A DNA stretch of 45,260 bases from the NCBI RefSeq assembly GCF_000428825.1, contig NZ_KE386805.1:1-45260 (forward strand), read 5' to 3'. This document shows, one piece after another, positions 34,915 through 44,342 of the stretch. The notes beneath the pieces were generated by a model. That model had not been told where the DNA came from and searched no databases. It worked only from the letters and a program-made list of their open reading frames with translations. Within the stretch, counting starts at the first letter, position 1. Each line of letters opens with the position of its first letter. The position numbers were made by a program, and so were the translations under genes. The DNA comes from Desulfomicrobium escambiense DSM 10707 (GTDB taxonomy: Bacteria > Desulfobacterota > Desulfovibrionia > Desulfovibrionales > Desulfomicrobiaceae).

Positions 34915-36426
34915 ATGCTGACTGTGGAGACGATACGCAAGATTAAGCTGGCCCATGGTCGAGACGAGAAGTCGATCGGACAGATAGCCAAGGACTTCAA
35001 CCTGAGTCGGAACACGGTCCGCAAGGTTCTCAGGTCCGACGCGACCAAGTTTGAATATCATCGTACGGTCCAGCCCATGCCGAGGATGGACGGATTTACG
35101 GACTGGGTTGTTCAGCAACTGGAGCACGACGCCAAGCAGCCCAAGAAGTATCGGCGCACGGCGAAAGTCCTGTATGAGCAACTTCAGGGACGAGGCTACG
35201 AGGGCGGCTACGACGCCGTGAGACGGTTCATACGGCGCTGGAAAGAGGAGGCGGGCCTCAAGTCGTCGGATGCCTACGTGCCTCTGGAATTCTTGCCAGG
35301 CGAGGCTTTCCAGTTCGACTGGAGCCATGATCAACTGGAGATCGGCGGATTGCCCATGGCCGTCAAGGTGTCGCACATGCGCCTGTGCCATAGCCGTTTT
35401 CTCTTCTGTCAGGGCTTTCCCCGCGAGACCATGGAGATGGTCTTCGAGGCCCACAATAGTGCCTTCGATTTCATTGGCGGCGCATGCGGCCACGGCATCT
35501 ACGACAACATGACCACCGCCGTGTCGAAAGTGCTGCGCGGCAAACTCCGGGAACTCAACCCGCGCTTCGAAGAGTTGTGCGCCCATTACTTGGTCGAGCC
35601 GATCATGTGTACTCCTGCGGCCGGCTGGGAAAAGGGACAGGTAGAAAACTCGGTCGGACTCATGCGTAAACGCTTTCTGGCGGGTCGCACGAAGTTCGCC
35701 AGCATCGAGGAACTCAACGAATACCTGCTTGAGCGGGCCGTGGGCTGGGCCAAGACCCAAAAGCATCCGGAACTGCGTGAGAAGACGGTTTGGGAAGTCT
35801 TTGAAGCAGAGCGTGAGATGTTGATCCGGCCTCCCAAGAAGTTCGACGGGTACCGCCTGGAGCATTGTCGGGTGTCTTCGACCTGTCTGGTGCACTTCGA
35901 TCGCAACCGCTACAGCGTGCCGTGCGAAGCGGCCGGGAAAGTCGTGCAGGTCAAGGCTTATGCGGGAAGGCTCAAGGTCGTGGAAGGCGGCAAACTGATC
36001 GCCGAACACAAGCGGGAGTTCGGCCGCGACAAGACCATCTACGATCCCTGGCACTACGTCCCTCTGCTTGATCGCAAGCCAGGGGCGCTGCGCAACGGAG
36101 CCCCGTTTACGGCGTGGGCATTGCCCAAGGCCATCGAACAGGTTCGCGAGGTCTTGCGACGTTACGACGACTGGGACCGTCAGTTCGCCGGGATTCTCAC
36201 CGCCGTCCCCAGCCATGGCCTCGACGTGGTCGCTGAGGCCTGCCGGAAGGCGCTGAACCAGCGCACCGTGAGCAAGGATGCTGTTCTGAGCATCCTCAAC
36301 CGCCAGCAGGATGTCGAGCCTGCGCCGGTGGTCAGCATCCCTTCGCGTCTGGAGCTCGGATGCATGCCTGTTGCCGACTGCGGTCGTTACGACCGTCTCC
36401 TGCGGGGTGCATATGCTGCGCAATGA
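34915..36426 (+). CDS. istA: IS21-family transposase IstA
   Basis: The start at 34915 follows GGAGGG by about 9 bases; longer in-frame starts exist. The 503-residue protein has an N-terminal helix-turn-helix ([23 protein letters not shown]... to SRNTVRKVL) and an rve-type DDE core ([14 protein letters not shown], then [11 protein letters not shown], then [12 protein letters not shown] with the final acidic residue). IstA cuts and joins the element ends and works with IstB. It appears complete. Confidence 0.95.
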   Translation: MLTVETIRKIKLAHGRDEKSIGQIAKDFNLSRNTVRKVLRSDATKFEYHRTVQPMPRMDGFTDWVVQQLEHDAKQPKKYRRTAKVLYEQLQGRGYEGGYDAVRRFIRRWKEEAGLKSSDAYVPLEFLPGEAFQFDWSHDQLEIGGLPMAVKVSHMRLCHSRFLFCQGFPRETMEMVFEAHNSAFDFIGGACGHGIYDNMTTAVSKVLRGKLRELNPRFEELCAHYLVEPIMCTPAAGWEKGQVENSVGLMRKRFLAGRTKFASIEELNEYLLERAVGWAKTQKHPELREKTVWEVFEAEREMLIRPPKKFDGYRLEHCRVSSTCLVHFDRNRYSVPCEAAGKVVQVKAYAGRLKVVEGGKLIAEHKREFGRDKTIYDPWHYVPLLDRKPGALRNGAPFTAWALPKAIEQVREVLRRYDDWDRQFAGILTAVPSHGLDVVAEACRKALNQRTVSKDAVLSILNRQQDVEPAPVVSIPSRLELGCMPVADCGRYDRLLRGAYAAQ

Positions 36427-37150
36427 CGTGTTGGGCATGCTCAAGGAACTGAGTCTGAACGGGGCTCACAGCGCCTATGACGAACTGCTTGAACAAGGTC
36501 GCAGAACCGGCTCGACACCGGAGAAGATCCTACTCGCGCTGCTCCGGGCGGAGAAGGCCGAGCGTCACATGCGCAGCATCCGATATAGGCTGGGGATCGC
36601 CAAGTTTCCCGTGATGAAGGACCTGGAGGGCTTTGACTTCCCGTCCTCGACGGTGATCGAGGGCAGGATCAGAACGCTGTGCCAGGGCGGTTTCATGGAG
36701 GCGCGGACAAACGTCGTCTTCGTCGGCGGCACGGGGACCGGCAAGACGCACCTGAGCGTCGCCATCGGCACCCAGTGCATCCGCAACGGGGCACGGGTCC
36801 GCTTCTTCAACCTGCTGGACTTGGTCAACAAGCTTGAACGGGAGAAGGCTGAGGGCAAGGCCGGGCGCCTGGCCGACACCCTTGCCCGCTTCGACCTGAT
36901 CATCCTGGACGAGCTTGGCTACCTGCCGTTCTCTAGGTCCAGCGGGCAACTGCTCTTCCATCTGCTGTCAAAGCTTTACGAGCAGACGTCAGTGATGATT
37001 ACCACCAACCTGAGCTTTGGCGAATGGTCACAGGTCTTCGGGGACGCCAAGATGACGACGGCGTTGCTGGACCGCGTCACCCATCACTGCGAGATCATCG
37101 AGACAGGAAACGAGAGCTGGAGACTGAGGCAAAGGACATCCGTCCAGTAA
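36413..37150 (+). CDS. istB: IS21-family helper ATPase IstB
   Basis: The ATG at 36413 lies 14 bases inside istA, the usual coupling. The 245-residue AAA+ protein shows Walker [11 protein letters not shown], Walker [13 protein letters not shown] and the sensor [10 protein letters not shown]. It resembles DnaA/DnaC and selects the target for IstA. Complete and apparently functional. Confidence 0.95.
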   Translation: MLRNDVLGMLKELSLNGAHSAYDELLEQGRRTGSTPEKILLALLRAEKAERHMRSIRYRLGIAKFPVMKDLEGFDFPSSTVIEGRIRTLCQGGFMEARTNVVFVGGTGTGKTHLSVAIGTQCIRNGARVRFFNLLDLVNKLEREKAEGKAGRLADTLARFDLIILDELGYLPFSRSSGQLLFHLLSKLYEQTSVMITTNLSFGEWSQVFGDAKMTTALLDRVTHHCEIIETGNESWRLRQRTSVQ

Positions 37151-37257
37151 CGCTGATGCGGTCATCGCACAGCCCTCTGGCCGGATGCTTACAGACACGC
37201 CCGGAGGGGGTCAGAATTGGACGCCGATGGTGGGTCATTATTCGATGCTGTTTGACA

Positions 37258-37546
37258 TAGAATTGAATAACGGCAGCTTTCTGTTTCTGCAGGAAGCTTT
37301 TTTTGTGCCCAAAATTTTCAGGTCCCTGGAGAAAAACAACCTCCATATTTCGATTCTGAGCCTTGTCTACATAAAATCTGGATGATTGACCTACCTAGCG
37401 GCACAATCACTCGTCCTGGGCCATTTCCATGCGAATTTCTACGGGGTGTTTTTCTGGAAATTACTGAAGCATGTCAGAATTCGTCACTTTTGGTTCAGAA
37501 ATACAGATATTTAATCCTAACACATCAACATGTAAGGAGAAATATC
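37258..37546. other. Spacer after the IS21 element
   Basis: About 290 AT-rich bases between the IS end and the next gene. An open frame runs through from 37382 but its upstream part has no ribosome binding site; the real start is at 37547. No other element was recognised. Confidence 0.35.
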
Positions 37547-37906
37547 ATGGGCGAAACCAAAGCTGAAGAAACGACCAAGAAAAAGAAGATTGAAAGCAAG
37601 TTTAATGCAGCAAAACTTCGTGAAGCAATTAAAGAGGGAAATAATGCTACTCAAATCATGAAGGCTCTGGACATTAAGCACAAACAGACTCTGAAGCAGT
37701 ATGTTTTGAAGCTGATGAGCTCAGACAAGCAGTTTTACGAAATTCCTGGTCTTTACATGAACAGTTCTTCTAAGGCGAAGGTTACAAAGTATGGAACAAT
37801 CAAGCTGATTCTTAAGAATTACGATTTGGGTGATTTTGAATTCAAGGAAGATGATGAATTCTCTGTTTATTCTGAAGACAATCGAATCATTCTTGAAAAG
37901 CTATAA
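37547..37906 (+). CDS. Small putative DNA-binding protein (HTH plus AbrB-like tail)
   Basis: AAGGAG lies 7 bases before the ATG at 37547. The 119-residue product has a lysine-rich start, a possible helix-turn-helix (AKLREAIKEGNNATQIMKALDI, then KQTLKQYVLKLM) and a beta-rich C-terminus ending DDEFSVYSEDNRIILEKL, which fits the AbrB/MazE swapped-hairpin pattern. The tail resembles that of the protein encoded at 23835-24227. It lies between the IS and the recombinase genes and has its own terminator, so it may be an excision factor or regulator of the integrase. Confidence 0.65.
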   Translation: MGETKAEETTKKKKIESKFNAAKLREAIKEGNNATQIMKALDIKHKQTLKQYVLKLMSSDKQFYEIPGLYMNSSSKAKVTKYGTIKLILKNYDLGDFEFKEDDEFSVYSEDNRIILEKL

Positions 37907-37922
37907 TTTCTCATCTTTTAAC

Positions 37923-37948
37923 ATGCCATGGTAATACATGGCATTTTT
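37923..37948 (+). terminator. Intrinsic terminator after the HTH/AbrB-like gene
   Basis: ATGCCATG pairs with CATGGCAT around a 6-base loop and is followed by TTTT. It lies 16 bases past the stop codon. Confidence 0.8.
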
Positions 37949-38181
37949 CTTTTCCTTTATTGAGCAAGTTATGGTCATGTTATTTTCAACAAAACTATAA
38001 AGATATAAAATTTTAAATGTAAGATTTTTAATAAAAACTTACATTCACAATAATATAAGCTCAATCTTCAAGGATATTAAGCGGATAAGAAGTCCCAGGA
38101 ATATGCTTGGTGATTGAGCTTTGTTTTGAATGTCAGATTTCGTTTGGTTTCCTTTTGAAAACAATAATTGGGAGATTAAAA

Positions 38182-38739
38182 ATGAAAGTTGAAGCTATCA
38201 CAGAACAGAGAGATATAAAACGTATCAAAAAGTTGTTACAAGACAATTCTCGTGATCGATTGCTGTTCATTTTAGGCATCAACACCGGATTACGGGCACA
38301 GGACATTCTCGCCTTGAAAATAGGCGACGTGCTTGAATGCAAGGTTGGATCAAGAATTTCAATCAAAGAGAAAAAAACAGGGAAAGACAACGTCATCATC
38401 ATTAACTCTGAAATTTTTAGTGCACTTGAGGATTATCTGAATGATATTCCGAAAATCCCCGAACACTATCTGTTCAAGAGTAGAAAAGGCAAGAATTCCC
38501 CATTAACAACATATGCCGTGATGAATTACATCAAAGATTGGTGCAGAAAACTCAACATTAAAACTCATGTTGGGGCGCATACATTAAGAAAGACCTTTTG
38601 CTATCAACAAAGGAAAATCCACGGAACAAGTTGGGAGGTGCTCGCAAAGAGACTCAACCATTCTTCACCTGCAATAACTCGACGTTACTTAGGAATAAAA
38701 GAAGAGGAAGTTGAAGAAATTCTGATGCATTCTATTTAA
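38182..38739 (+). CDS. Minimal tyrosine recombinase (catalytic domain only)
   Basis: GGGAG precedes the ATG at 38182. All catalytic signatures are in the 185 residues: Arg I in TGLRAQDILAL, the beta-hairpin Lys in KEKKTGKDNV, H-x-x-R in HTLRKTF, the second His in LNHSSPAITRR and the Tyr nucleophile in RRYLGI. The usual N-terminal arm- and core-binding domains are missing. Such short recombinases exist in mobile elements and may use a partner protein. It is a likely integrase of the island, because the neighbouring recombinase is truncated. Confidence 0.88.
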   Translation: MKVEAITEQRDIKRIKKLLQDNSRDRLLFILGINTGLRAQDILALKIGDVLECKVGSRISIKEKKTGKDNVIIINSEIFSALEDYLNDIPKIPEHYLFKSRKGKNSPLTTYAVMNYIKDWCRKLNIKTHVGAHTLRKTFCYQQRKIHGTSWEVLAKRLNHSSPAITRRYLGIKEEEVEEILMHSI

Positions 38740-38742
38740 ATC

Positions 38743-38769
38743 TGGGGCTGAATAAGCCCCATTCTTTTT
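38743..38769 (+). terminator. Intrinsic terminator after the minimal recombinase
   Basis: TGGGGCT pairs with AGCCCCA around GAATA, followed by a T-rich run (TTCTTTTT). It starts 3 bases after the stop codon and separates the two recombinase genes. Confidence 0.8.
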
Positions 38770-38793
38770 ATAACTCATACTGAAGGAGGAACC

Positions 38794-39684
38794 ATGGGTG
38801 TTTATCAACGCGATGGTCGATGGATGGTGTATTGGTTTGATCAAGGTAAGCGGCGGGATAAATCTTTTGGAAGAGGAGAGGAGGCAAAGCTGCAAGCCGA
38901 AAAATTCGACAATGCTGCTAGGCAATGCGGAATTGAAGCTGGCATGGTACTTGGCAATGCGATTGTTGAACCAGAACCACTTAAACAAGAACTCGTCACT
39001 GAAAAGGCAAAGCCAGAAGGAATAACCTTTGGAAAACTAGCGAGGATGCACCTGGATCATTTGCTGGCATCAGGAAAAACGGAAAAGCACATCAAGAATG
39101 TTGCTGTTCTTTTGAAAAATTCGTTCTTCCCACTACTTGGCAGAGATACACCTGTCGATGACCTGACATACATAAACGACATTTTGCCATTCATCAAACA
39201 CTTTCAAGCAGTAAGCCCAAAAACAGGCAAACCGCGGTCACAAGTCACCGTGAACAGGTACTGCGACTATCTCGATTCGATCTTTAACTTTGGTTGTCAG
39301 ATTGGACTTGTACAGTCGAATCCAATGAAACTTCGACAGAGGATCCGTGAGCGACCACGGGAGATTCAACTTACCGTTGAAGATATGAGAAGAATCATGG
39401 TCTGTGCCGAACCACATGTTCGATGGGCGATGGAAGTTTGTTTCAACCTGGGAACCAGGCCAGGCACATCAGAACTCCTCACTCTGCAATGGTATCAAGT
39501 GGATTTCCAAAAATCGATGGTGAAAATCTATGCGAGCAAAACCAATAGTTACAGAATTGTACCTGTTAGACCAGCATTCCTTGAGAAATTGAAAATGATG
39601 AAAAGCGTCGCACAATCAAACTACATCATTGAATTTCGTGGAAAGCCGGTCACGACCATCAGAAAGTCATTCAAATTACAATAA
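38794..39684 (+). CDS. Tyrosine recombinase, C-terminally truncated
   Basis: AAGGAGG precedes the ATG. The 296 residues contain the N-terminal WMVYWFDQGKRRDKSFGR module, an SAM-like core-binding domain (about 75-185), and the first half of the catalytic domain with Arg I (NLGTRPGTSELLTLQW) and the beta-hairpin Lys (ASKTNSYRIVPV). It stops at IRKSFKLQ, where relatives continue with H-x-x-R and the Tyr nucleophile about 80-100 residues on. These are absent, so it cannot cut DNA. The stop lies inside the 3' end of the convergent gene. It may still bind the attachment site. Confidence 0.8.
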   Translation: MGVYQRDGRWMVYWFDQGKRRDKSFGRGEEAKLQAEKFDNAARQCGIEAGMVLGNAIVEPEPLKQELVTEKAKPEGITFGKLARMHLDHLLASGKTEKHIKNVAVLLKNSFFPLLGRDTPVDDLTYINDILPFIKHFQAVSPKTGKPRSQVTVNRYCDYLDSIFNFGCQIGLVQSNPMKLRQRIRERPREIQLTVEDMRRIMVCAEPHVRWAMEVCFNLGTRPGTSELLTLQWYQVDFQKSMVKIYASKTNSYRIVPVRPAFLEKLKMMKSVAQSNYIIEFRGKPVTTIRKSFKLQ

Positions 39685-40732
39685 GTGAATCTAAAGTTTC
39701 TGTGGGAGAGGATTTAAAGAACAGACCATCAAAAATCATAGAAATATCGTTAACATTTTTTATTTGATTAACTCGTTGCAACTTTTTTATTTCAGCTCCG
39801 AATCCTGTCATAGCCTGAGATTTACTAAAAATCGATTCTACACTAACACCAAAAGGTCTGGTAAGATTTTCGATTCTTGAACTATCAAAGCTCCACCCAT
39901 TAGATAATTCGTCAAGTTTAAATACAAATTTATTATAGCAGATTAGCATTTCGAGAATATCATCTTGCCCTTCATATTCTTCTAAAAACAAAAGTTCTTT
40001 CATTTGATTTACTAATGACAGCCTGTCGTGAGGCTTAGGCGAAGCTGTAGTATAAGCATAAAACATATCAACAACGTCTTGATATTTATACTTTCCGATT
40101 CCCCTAGCCCTCTGATTGTCATTGTCCCTTATAATAGAGATGCCGTCAGGCAAATCTCTCTTATCGATATAGTCGCTATACAATATTTCAATTTGATGTC
40201 TAAAAGACATCGGAGTTTGCCCGGTATTAAGCGTCAGCATTCTATATAGTATTCCAGACTTTTTTAATCCAATATAAATTTCAAACCTCACAACATTATT
40301 ATTAAATTTTTCTTCATATAACTCACCTTTACTCTTCGCTATACCTTGAGAATCTAAAAGTGTATAAGTTCTTTGTAAACCATCTAAAATCATGACTTCG
40401 CTTTTAGAAACAGCATCTTCAACAATTTTATTCAAAACATCTTCATACCCATTCACTTTGCCATTTTTTATAATAGATTCAATCATATCGTTAGATTGAT
40501 TAAAATCTGTTGTTGTAGAAAGAATAATTGGGGGCATAACGCATCCTTCAAGGATATCGTTTTTTAATAATGCGTAAACTTTTCCATGAGTATCTACTCT
40601 GTCTCTTTGAAATGGATTTCTTTTTAAAATATCTTTTGCTATCGATACATAATCGCCAGCACGCATATCAAAACTTGCGTTAATTCCTTGAATTTTCTTA
40701 TCGAAGAGCCACGAATTGATTTTAATATGCAT
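39671..40732 (-). CDS. DGQHR/ParB-fold protein
   Basis: The 353-residue protein carries EVMILDGLQRTYTLL near 130, the DGQxR signature of the ParB/DUF262-like NTPase fold, preceded by NPFQRDRVD and GCVMPPIIL and followed by RMLTLNTGQTPMSFRHQIE, as in DGQHR-domain proteins related to DndB. DndB represses or tunes phosphorothioate DNA modification; other relatives are defence components. There is no HNH part. It overlaps the truncated recombinase by 14 bases in the convergent sense, suggesting that its arrival removed the recombinase C-terminus. No ribosome binding site is striking (ATG at 40732, preceded by GGAGTTGTAA). Confidence 0.65.
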   Translation of the reverse strand: MHIKINSWLFDKKIQGINASFDMRAGDYVSIAKDILKRNPFQRDRVDTHGKVYALLKNDILEGCVMPPIILSTTTDFNQSNDMIESIIKNGKVNGYEDVLNKIVEDAVSKSEVMILDGLQRTYTLLDSQGIAKSKGELYEEKFNNNVVRFEIYIGLKKSGILYRMLTLNTGQTPMSFRHQIEILYSDYIDKRDLPDGISIIRDNDNQRARGIGKYKYQDVVDMFYAYTTASPKPHDRLSLVNQMKELLFLEEYEGQDDILEMLICYNKFVFKLDELSNGWSFDSSRIENLTRPFGVSVESIFSKSQAMTGFGAEIKKLQRVNQIKNVNDISMIFDGLFFKSSPTETLDSLIVI

Positions 40733-41084
40733 TTACAACTCCGATAATAATTATAAGTTATTTTTGAAGAACATAAATGAAATATAAATTTTTTTAATTA
40801 AAGAATCCATACGTAACACACATGTCTGTCATAAAAAAATCACGGATTAGTTCTATTCGCAGAAAAGGTGCTATATATTGACGTGTTTGGATGATATCCT
40901 GCACCCTAATGGATGTCTACTGGCGCAAATTCTAGCAACATTATTACTATTCCTTGAATATTTGGCGGCTCTTTGGCTGCCTATTGGCAGGCCCGCCACT
41001 GTTTCACCAAATACAGCCAAAAAATGACATTCAATTTTGGCAAAAGACCTAATAATATCAATAAAATTATCTTGTTACTATGGC
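40733..41084. other. Non-coding right end of the island
   Basis: About 350 AT-rich bases between the DGQHR gene and the right attachment repeat. A short GC-richer patch (40960-41000, GGCGGCTCTTTGGCTGCC and GGCAGGCCCGCC) may hold small inverted repeats for recombinase binding. No gene is supported. Confidence 0.4.
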
Positions 41085-41164
41085 ATGGCATTCAAGAGGT
41101 CGTCAGTTCGATCCTGATCAGCTCCACCACTTATAAACGCTTCAAATGATTCTTGAATGCCGCT
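41085..41164 (+). repeat. Right attachment-site direct repeat (attR)
   Basis: Identical over 80 bases to 19823-19902, including the 3' half of tRNA-Ala from the anticodon loop to CCA. The tRNA 5' half is absent, so this is a junction remnant, not a gene. It marks the right end of the island. Confidence 0.95.
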
Positions 41165-41166
41165 AG

Positions 41167-41199
41167 AAAGCCGTCCGAAAGGGCGGCTTTCCTGTTTTC
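41167..41199 (+). terminator. Duplicated tRNA-Ala terminator (right copy)
   Basis: The same 10-bp hairpin (AAAGCCGTCC with GGGCGGCTTT) as downstream of the tRNA, with a slightly different tail (CCTGTTTTC). This is probably the original chromosomal terminator displaced by the insertion. Confidence 0.8.
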
Positions 41200-41654
41200 T
41201 GCCGCCAAAAACAAAATTTGGCGCCCCTGTGGCAGCCCACCTGCGAGCTGTTCCAATCCTCTGACGAAGAAAACTATTTCAACGTCTGCCGACTTTGGTC
41301 GCGCCGCCCGCCTGAACGCGTCGGACGCCGCCATGGAGCCGCCCATGAGTTCGTTCGAGCGGCCCATGTTCCTACCAAGCCGCAACGTTGCCGGCTTGCA
41401 ACCCACCGCCCTGCTCAAACATCCTGAGCGCCAGCTTGAATCGGCCCGCGCGCTTGAGGGTGACGCCACGCCGAATCACACGCCGCCGGCATACTGTTTA
41501 CCCACCCCCCACCGGTGCACAAAAATTCATATCCGTACCAGTTCCCAGCATACACCAATTTACATACGGTTTGGGCAATCAGCGTGCGGCTCCGAATTCG
41601 ACAGTCCGGCCCGGGCCCGGCTGCCGCACCTCACCAGCCCGTTAACAAACATTC

Positions 41655-41861
41655 ATGACCGTCACCGAATCTGCATCCGATGCATCCATCGACCATGCCT
41701 CCGAAGAGGAACGCATCCGGCATGAACGTTTCCTCCAGGCAGTCAAGCAACTCTTGACCACGGGAACACAGCAGGACACACCAGTCCGCCCCCTGAAATG
41801 CGCCAGCGGCACTTACGCAAAACTGTTGTCCCGAGAGGAACTGCAATTTCTCCTGCGCTGA
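41655..41861 (+). CDS. Small hypothetical protein (tentative)
   Basis: A 68-residue frame starting MTVTESASDASIDHASEEE with a helix ERIRHERFLQAVKQLLTTG and a C-terminal LSREELQFLLR has balanced composition, unlike the overlapping Arg/Pro-rich frames. No good ribosome binding site precedes the ATG and no family was recognised. It may be a real small gene of the chromosome or a chance frame. The surrounding 41200-41654 holds nothing else convincing. Confidence 0.35.
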   Translation: MTVTESASDASIDHASEEERIRHERFLQAVKQLLTTGTQQDTPVRPLKCASGTYAKLLSREELQFLLR

Positions 41862-42571
41862 CCCCAGTTTCAACAGCATTTTTCCGGCTCTTCCGCTTAG
41901 AGCGTCCTGGCCGTCATCGGATGCCCACTGACGTCGTTGAAGGTTGATCCGAGCGCATCACCACAAGTGAACCGTCATCGCAAGCGCAGCGCGGCCTAGT
42001 CGGGCAACGCGCGAGATCCATCCTCGACGTACACTGGAATACGACCGGAAAAGACCGTGAAAAACTGGATTGCCGCGTCGAAGACTCCTCGCAATGACTG
42101 ATTCCACATTGATTCATCCTGCTCGAACGCGTCCAGAGTTGACCTGTCGCGGCTTACAGGCTCATGGACGCTCAACATGGATGATCCATATTTCCAGCAA
42201 CACCCCGTCGCAACCGAGAATCGCGGAGACAATATCTCCAAATTTTCAGCCGACGCTTCGAAAATGCACACACGTATCCGTGAGGGCTCTCGGAATTTGT
42301 GCATGAAATGGATCATTCCTTGAAGTCACTGCAAAAAATCTCAAACGAGCCCATGCGTCATTCCCCAGAGGGGTGGAATCTACTCTTTTCAAATCATTAA
42401 AAAAGTCGCCAGCCCCTTCTCCAAGGGCATGACGACTTTTTTCAATGACATCATTCCAAGATAATTCCGTCTCTCCACGGCCGGAACGTAGGGTGACCGG
42501 CCACCGAATGACGGATAAACCCACCGGGCGGAAATATTCTTTCCACCCGGCTTCCCTACAGCTACGACCGG
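41862..42571. other. Gene-poor region downstream of the TolC gene
   Basis: About 710 bases without a supported gene. It contains two hairpins: AAAAAAGTCG paired with CGACTTTTTT at 42399-42442, a symmetric bidirectional terminator with A/T tracts on both sides, and CCGGGCGGAAA paired with TTTCCACCCGG (one mismatch) at 42524-42550, just past the TolC stop. Confidence 0.5.
42399..42442. terminator. Bidirectional intrinsic terminator
   Basis: AAAAAAGTCG and CGACTTTTTT form a 10-bp arm around an inner CCCTT/AAGGG helix. Six A on one side and six T on the other allow termination in both directions. It lies about 130 bases past the TolC stop codon. Confidence 0.7.
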
Positions 42572-44014
42572 TTATTTGCTCTTCTCTTCGCTCAGGTCCG
42601 TGACCTTCAAGTCCACGCCCAAGGTGTTCATCAACTGGGACATGGGCATGCACAGCCGGTAACGCGAAAAGGTGTGCGCCGTCATGCCGTTCAGGTAGAC
42701 CTGCTGGGAACTGAACAGGCTCTTCTGCGCCGACACCAGATCCACCAGGGACCGCTGCCCCATGCGGAACTGGTCCGTGTAGCTCGTGACCACCTGCGCA
42801 TTCTCGTCCGTCAGATTGCGCAGCACCGGGATGAGCTTGCCCGTCGCCTTGTAGAAGCTGTACGCCGTGCGCATGTCCTCCTCCACCTCTCGCTCAACCT
42901 TCAGGGCATCCTGTTCAACCCGAAGCTTGTCGTTCTTGGCTTTGCGCACCGCAGCCTCATCCGAACGACCGTTGTAGAGGTTGAAACTCAGCTCCAGCAT
43001 GGCCGAAGCGTCGTGGTAGGTGGACTCATACCCGCCGGTGTTATCCGAACGACCGGCCGAAGCCTTGGCATAAAGTTTGGGCATGTACAGACCCTGGGCC
43101 GACTCGATCTCCTCTTCCTTCTGCTGTACGGCAAAACGGGCCGCCTTCAGGGCCCGGTTCCCGTCGCGAGCCAGTTCAAGGGCTATGGCCTCGCTCTGCG
43201 GAATGGTATGTAGCGGAGGGTCAGGCATGGTCAGGGCTCCGGGCTTGGAACCGAAGAACCTGGCATAACCGGCCTCGGCATCCTCCAGAGCCTGGTCCGC
43301 CTGGATGAGACGGGAACGGGCCTCCTCAAGGGCCGCCTCGGCCTGCGTCACGTCGGCCTGCGTCCCGCCACCGCCGCTGAGCCGGATGCGCGTCAGGTCG
43401 AGCAGCTTCTCGTGTTCCGCGATGTTGCTCCGGCACAGGTCCACCAGGGCCCGGGTGCGGAGCACGTCCATGAAGTACTGCGTTGCGCTCAGGCCCACGT
43501 CCTCGGCGGTGTTGTAGAGTTCCTCCTTCTTGGATTTGGAATGCAGCTTGTCGGCCGCCACCTTGGAGGACGTCAACCCACCGTCGAAAAGCAGCTGAGA
43601 CAGGACAAGGCGCTGCTCATTGCTCAACCCTTCGCCCTGGCCGTCGGAATACATGGTCACGGTCGTGTCGTTGCGACGCACCCCGTATCCTCCCCGGGCG
43701 GTGAAATCGAGCTGCGGCAGAAGAGCTCCGTAGCTCTGCAGGTATGCCTCGTGGGACGCGGCATAGGCGTGCTTGCCACTCAGAAATTCAGGGTTGCTGT
43801 CCATGGCAGCCTGAATCTCGGAATTCAACGACACCCCACCGCGGGACACATCGTTCAGAAGCGACTCAACGCCCACAGCCCCCAGCGGTTTGATGCCCGG
43901 ACCACGCTCCTCAATCACGACAGCCTGGCCAAAGGACAGGCTCGGCGCAAACAGAACGAAAAGCGAATAAGACATCCACATCAAAACATCCCTGCTCAAT
44001 TTTCCGAACTTCAT
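42572..44014 (-). CDS. TolC-family outer membrane protein of a type I secretion system
   Basis: The start at 44014 is supported by AGGAGATGAA-type ribosome binding sequence overlapping AAAGGAG. A signal peptide (about 1-30, ending SLSFGQA) precedes an OEP-type protein of 480 residues with two internal homologous halves: INSEIQAAMDSNPEF-like start, ATQYFMDVLRTRALV, RLSGGGGTQADVTQAEAAL, then QQKEEEIESAQGLYMPKL and QFRMGQRSLVDLVSAQKSLF. These are the classic TolC repeat motifs. It forms the outer-membrane channel for an ABC exporter. Immediately upstream on the same strand is an RTX protein, its probable substrate; the ABC and adaptor genes are not in the window. Confidence 0.92.
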   Translation of the reverse strand: MKFGKLSRDVLMWMSYSLFVLFAPSLSFGQAVVIEERGPGIKPLGAVGVESLLNDVSRGGVSLNSEIQAAMDSNPEFLSGKHAYAASHEAYLQSYGALLPQLDFTARGGYGVRRNDTTVTMYSDGQGEGLSNEQRLVLSQLLFDGGLTSSKVAADKLHSKSKKEELYNTAEDVGLSATQYFMDVLRTRALVDLCRSNIAEHEKLLDLTRIRLSGGGGTQADVTQAEAALEEARSRLIQADQALEDAEAGYARFFGSKPGALTMPDPPLHTIPQSEAIALELARDGNRALKAARFAVQQKEEEIESAQGLYMPKLYAKASAGRSDNTGGYESTYHDASAMLELSFNLYNGRSDEAAVRKAKNDKLRVEQDALKVEREVEEDMRTAYSFYKATGKLIPVLRNLTDENAQVVTSYTDQFRMGQRSLVDLVSAQKSLFSSQQVYLNGMTAHTFSRYRLCMPMSQLMNTLGVDLKVTDLSEEKSK

Positions 44015-44250
44015 CTCCTTTCCTCCTTTATGCACCGAAATGGGGCGGAACCTCTTTGATCAACAGACTACATATCCTCTCTGACAGTCTCTTAAGGCGC
44101 ATAGCCAACAGTCTGAATTCAGAGCATAATGTATATTTGAAATTCCTATCTACTTATTATTACCCGTACCCACCCCAAACAAATTGGCATCGCCATGCAA
44201 GGGAAACACACAGGACAACCCGCTGACCGCTCAACCCGGCGAACGGACAC

Positions 44251-44285
44251 AAAAAGGCGTGTCCGGCCAAGCAGACCGGACACGC
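44251..44285 (-). terminator. Intrinsic terminator of the RTX gene
   Basis: On the minus strand GCGTGTCCGG pairs with CCGGACACGC around a 9-base loop and is followed by C and TTTTT. It lies 58 bases after the RTX stop codon. Confidence 0.8.
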
Positions 44286-44342
44286 ATTGCTTTCGCGTCG
44301 TTCGGGAAAAGCTCCGGCAGATGCCGGAGATTCGAATCGGTA

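Larger units (their letters stand above)
34799..37257 (+). mobile_element. IS21-family insertion sequence, about 2.46 kb
   Basis: It contains istA and istB in order, with overlapping frames, and is GC-rich in an AT-rich island. Terminal inverted repeats of about 29 bp start TGT and end ACA; the inner 14 bases (AATAATGACCCACC and its complement) match exactly. A second internal repeat (GGCATCGAAAATTGACCCC and a relative near the right end) gives the multiple-repeat ends known for IS21. No matching target-site duplication is visible (flanks CTTCCTTT and TAGAATTG). Confidence 0.88.

Noticed and set aside
37382-37546. A 55-residue N-terminal extension of the HTH/AbrB-like protein
   Set aside because: No ribosome binding site at the upstream start, while AAGGAG is well placed before 37547.
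41085-41129. A second tRNA-Ala gene at the right junction
   Set aside because: Only the 3' part from the anticodon loop is present; the acceptor 5' strand and D arm are missing.
41131-41725. Open frames on both strands just right of the island
   Set aside because: They begin inside the attachment repeat or terminator and read as low-complexity chance translations; no family features.
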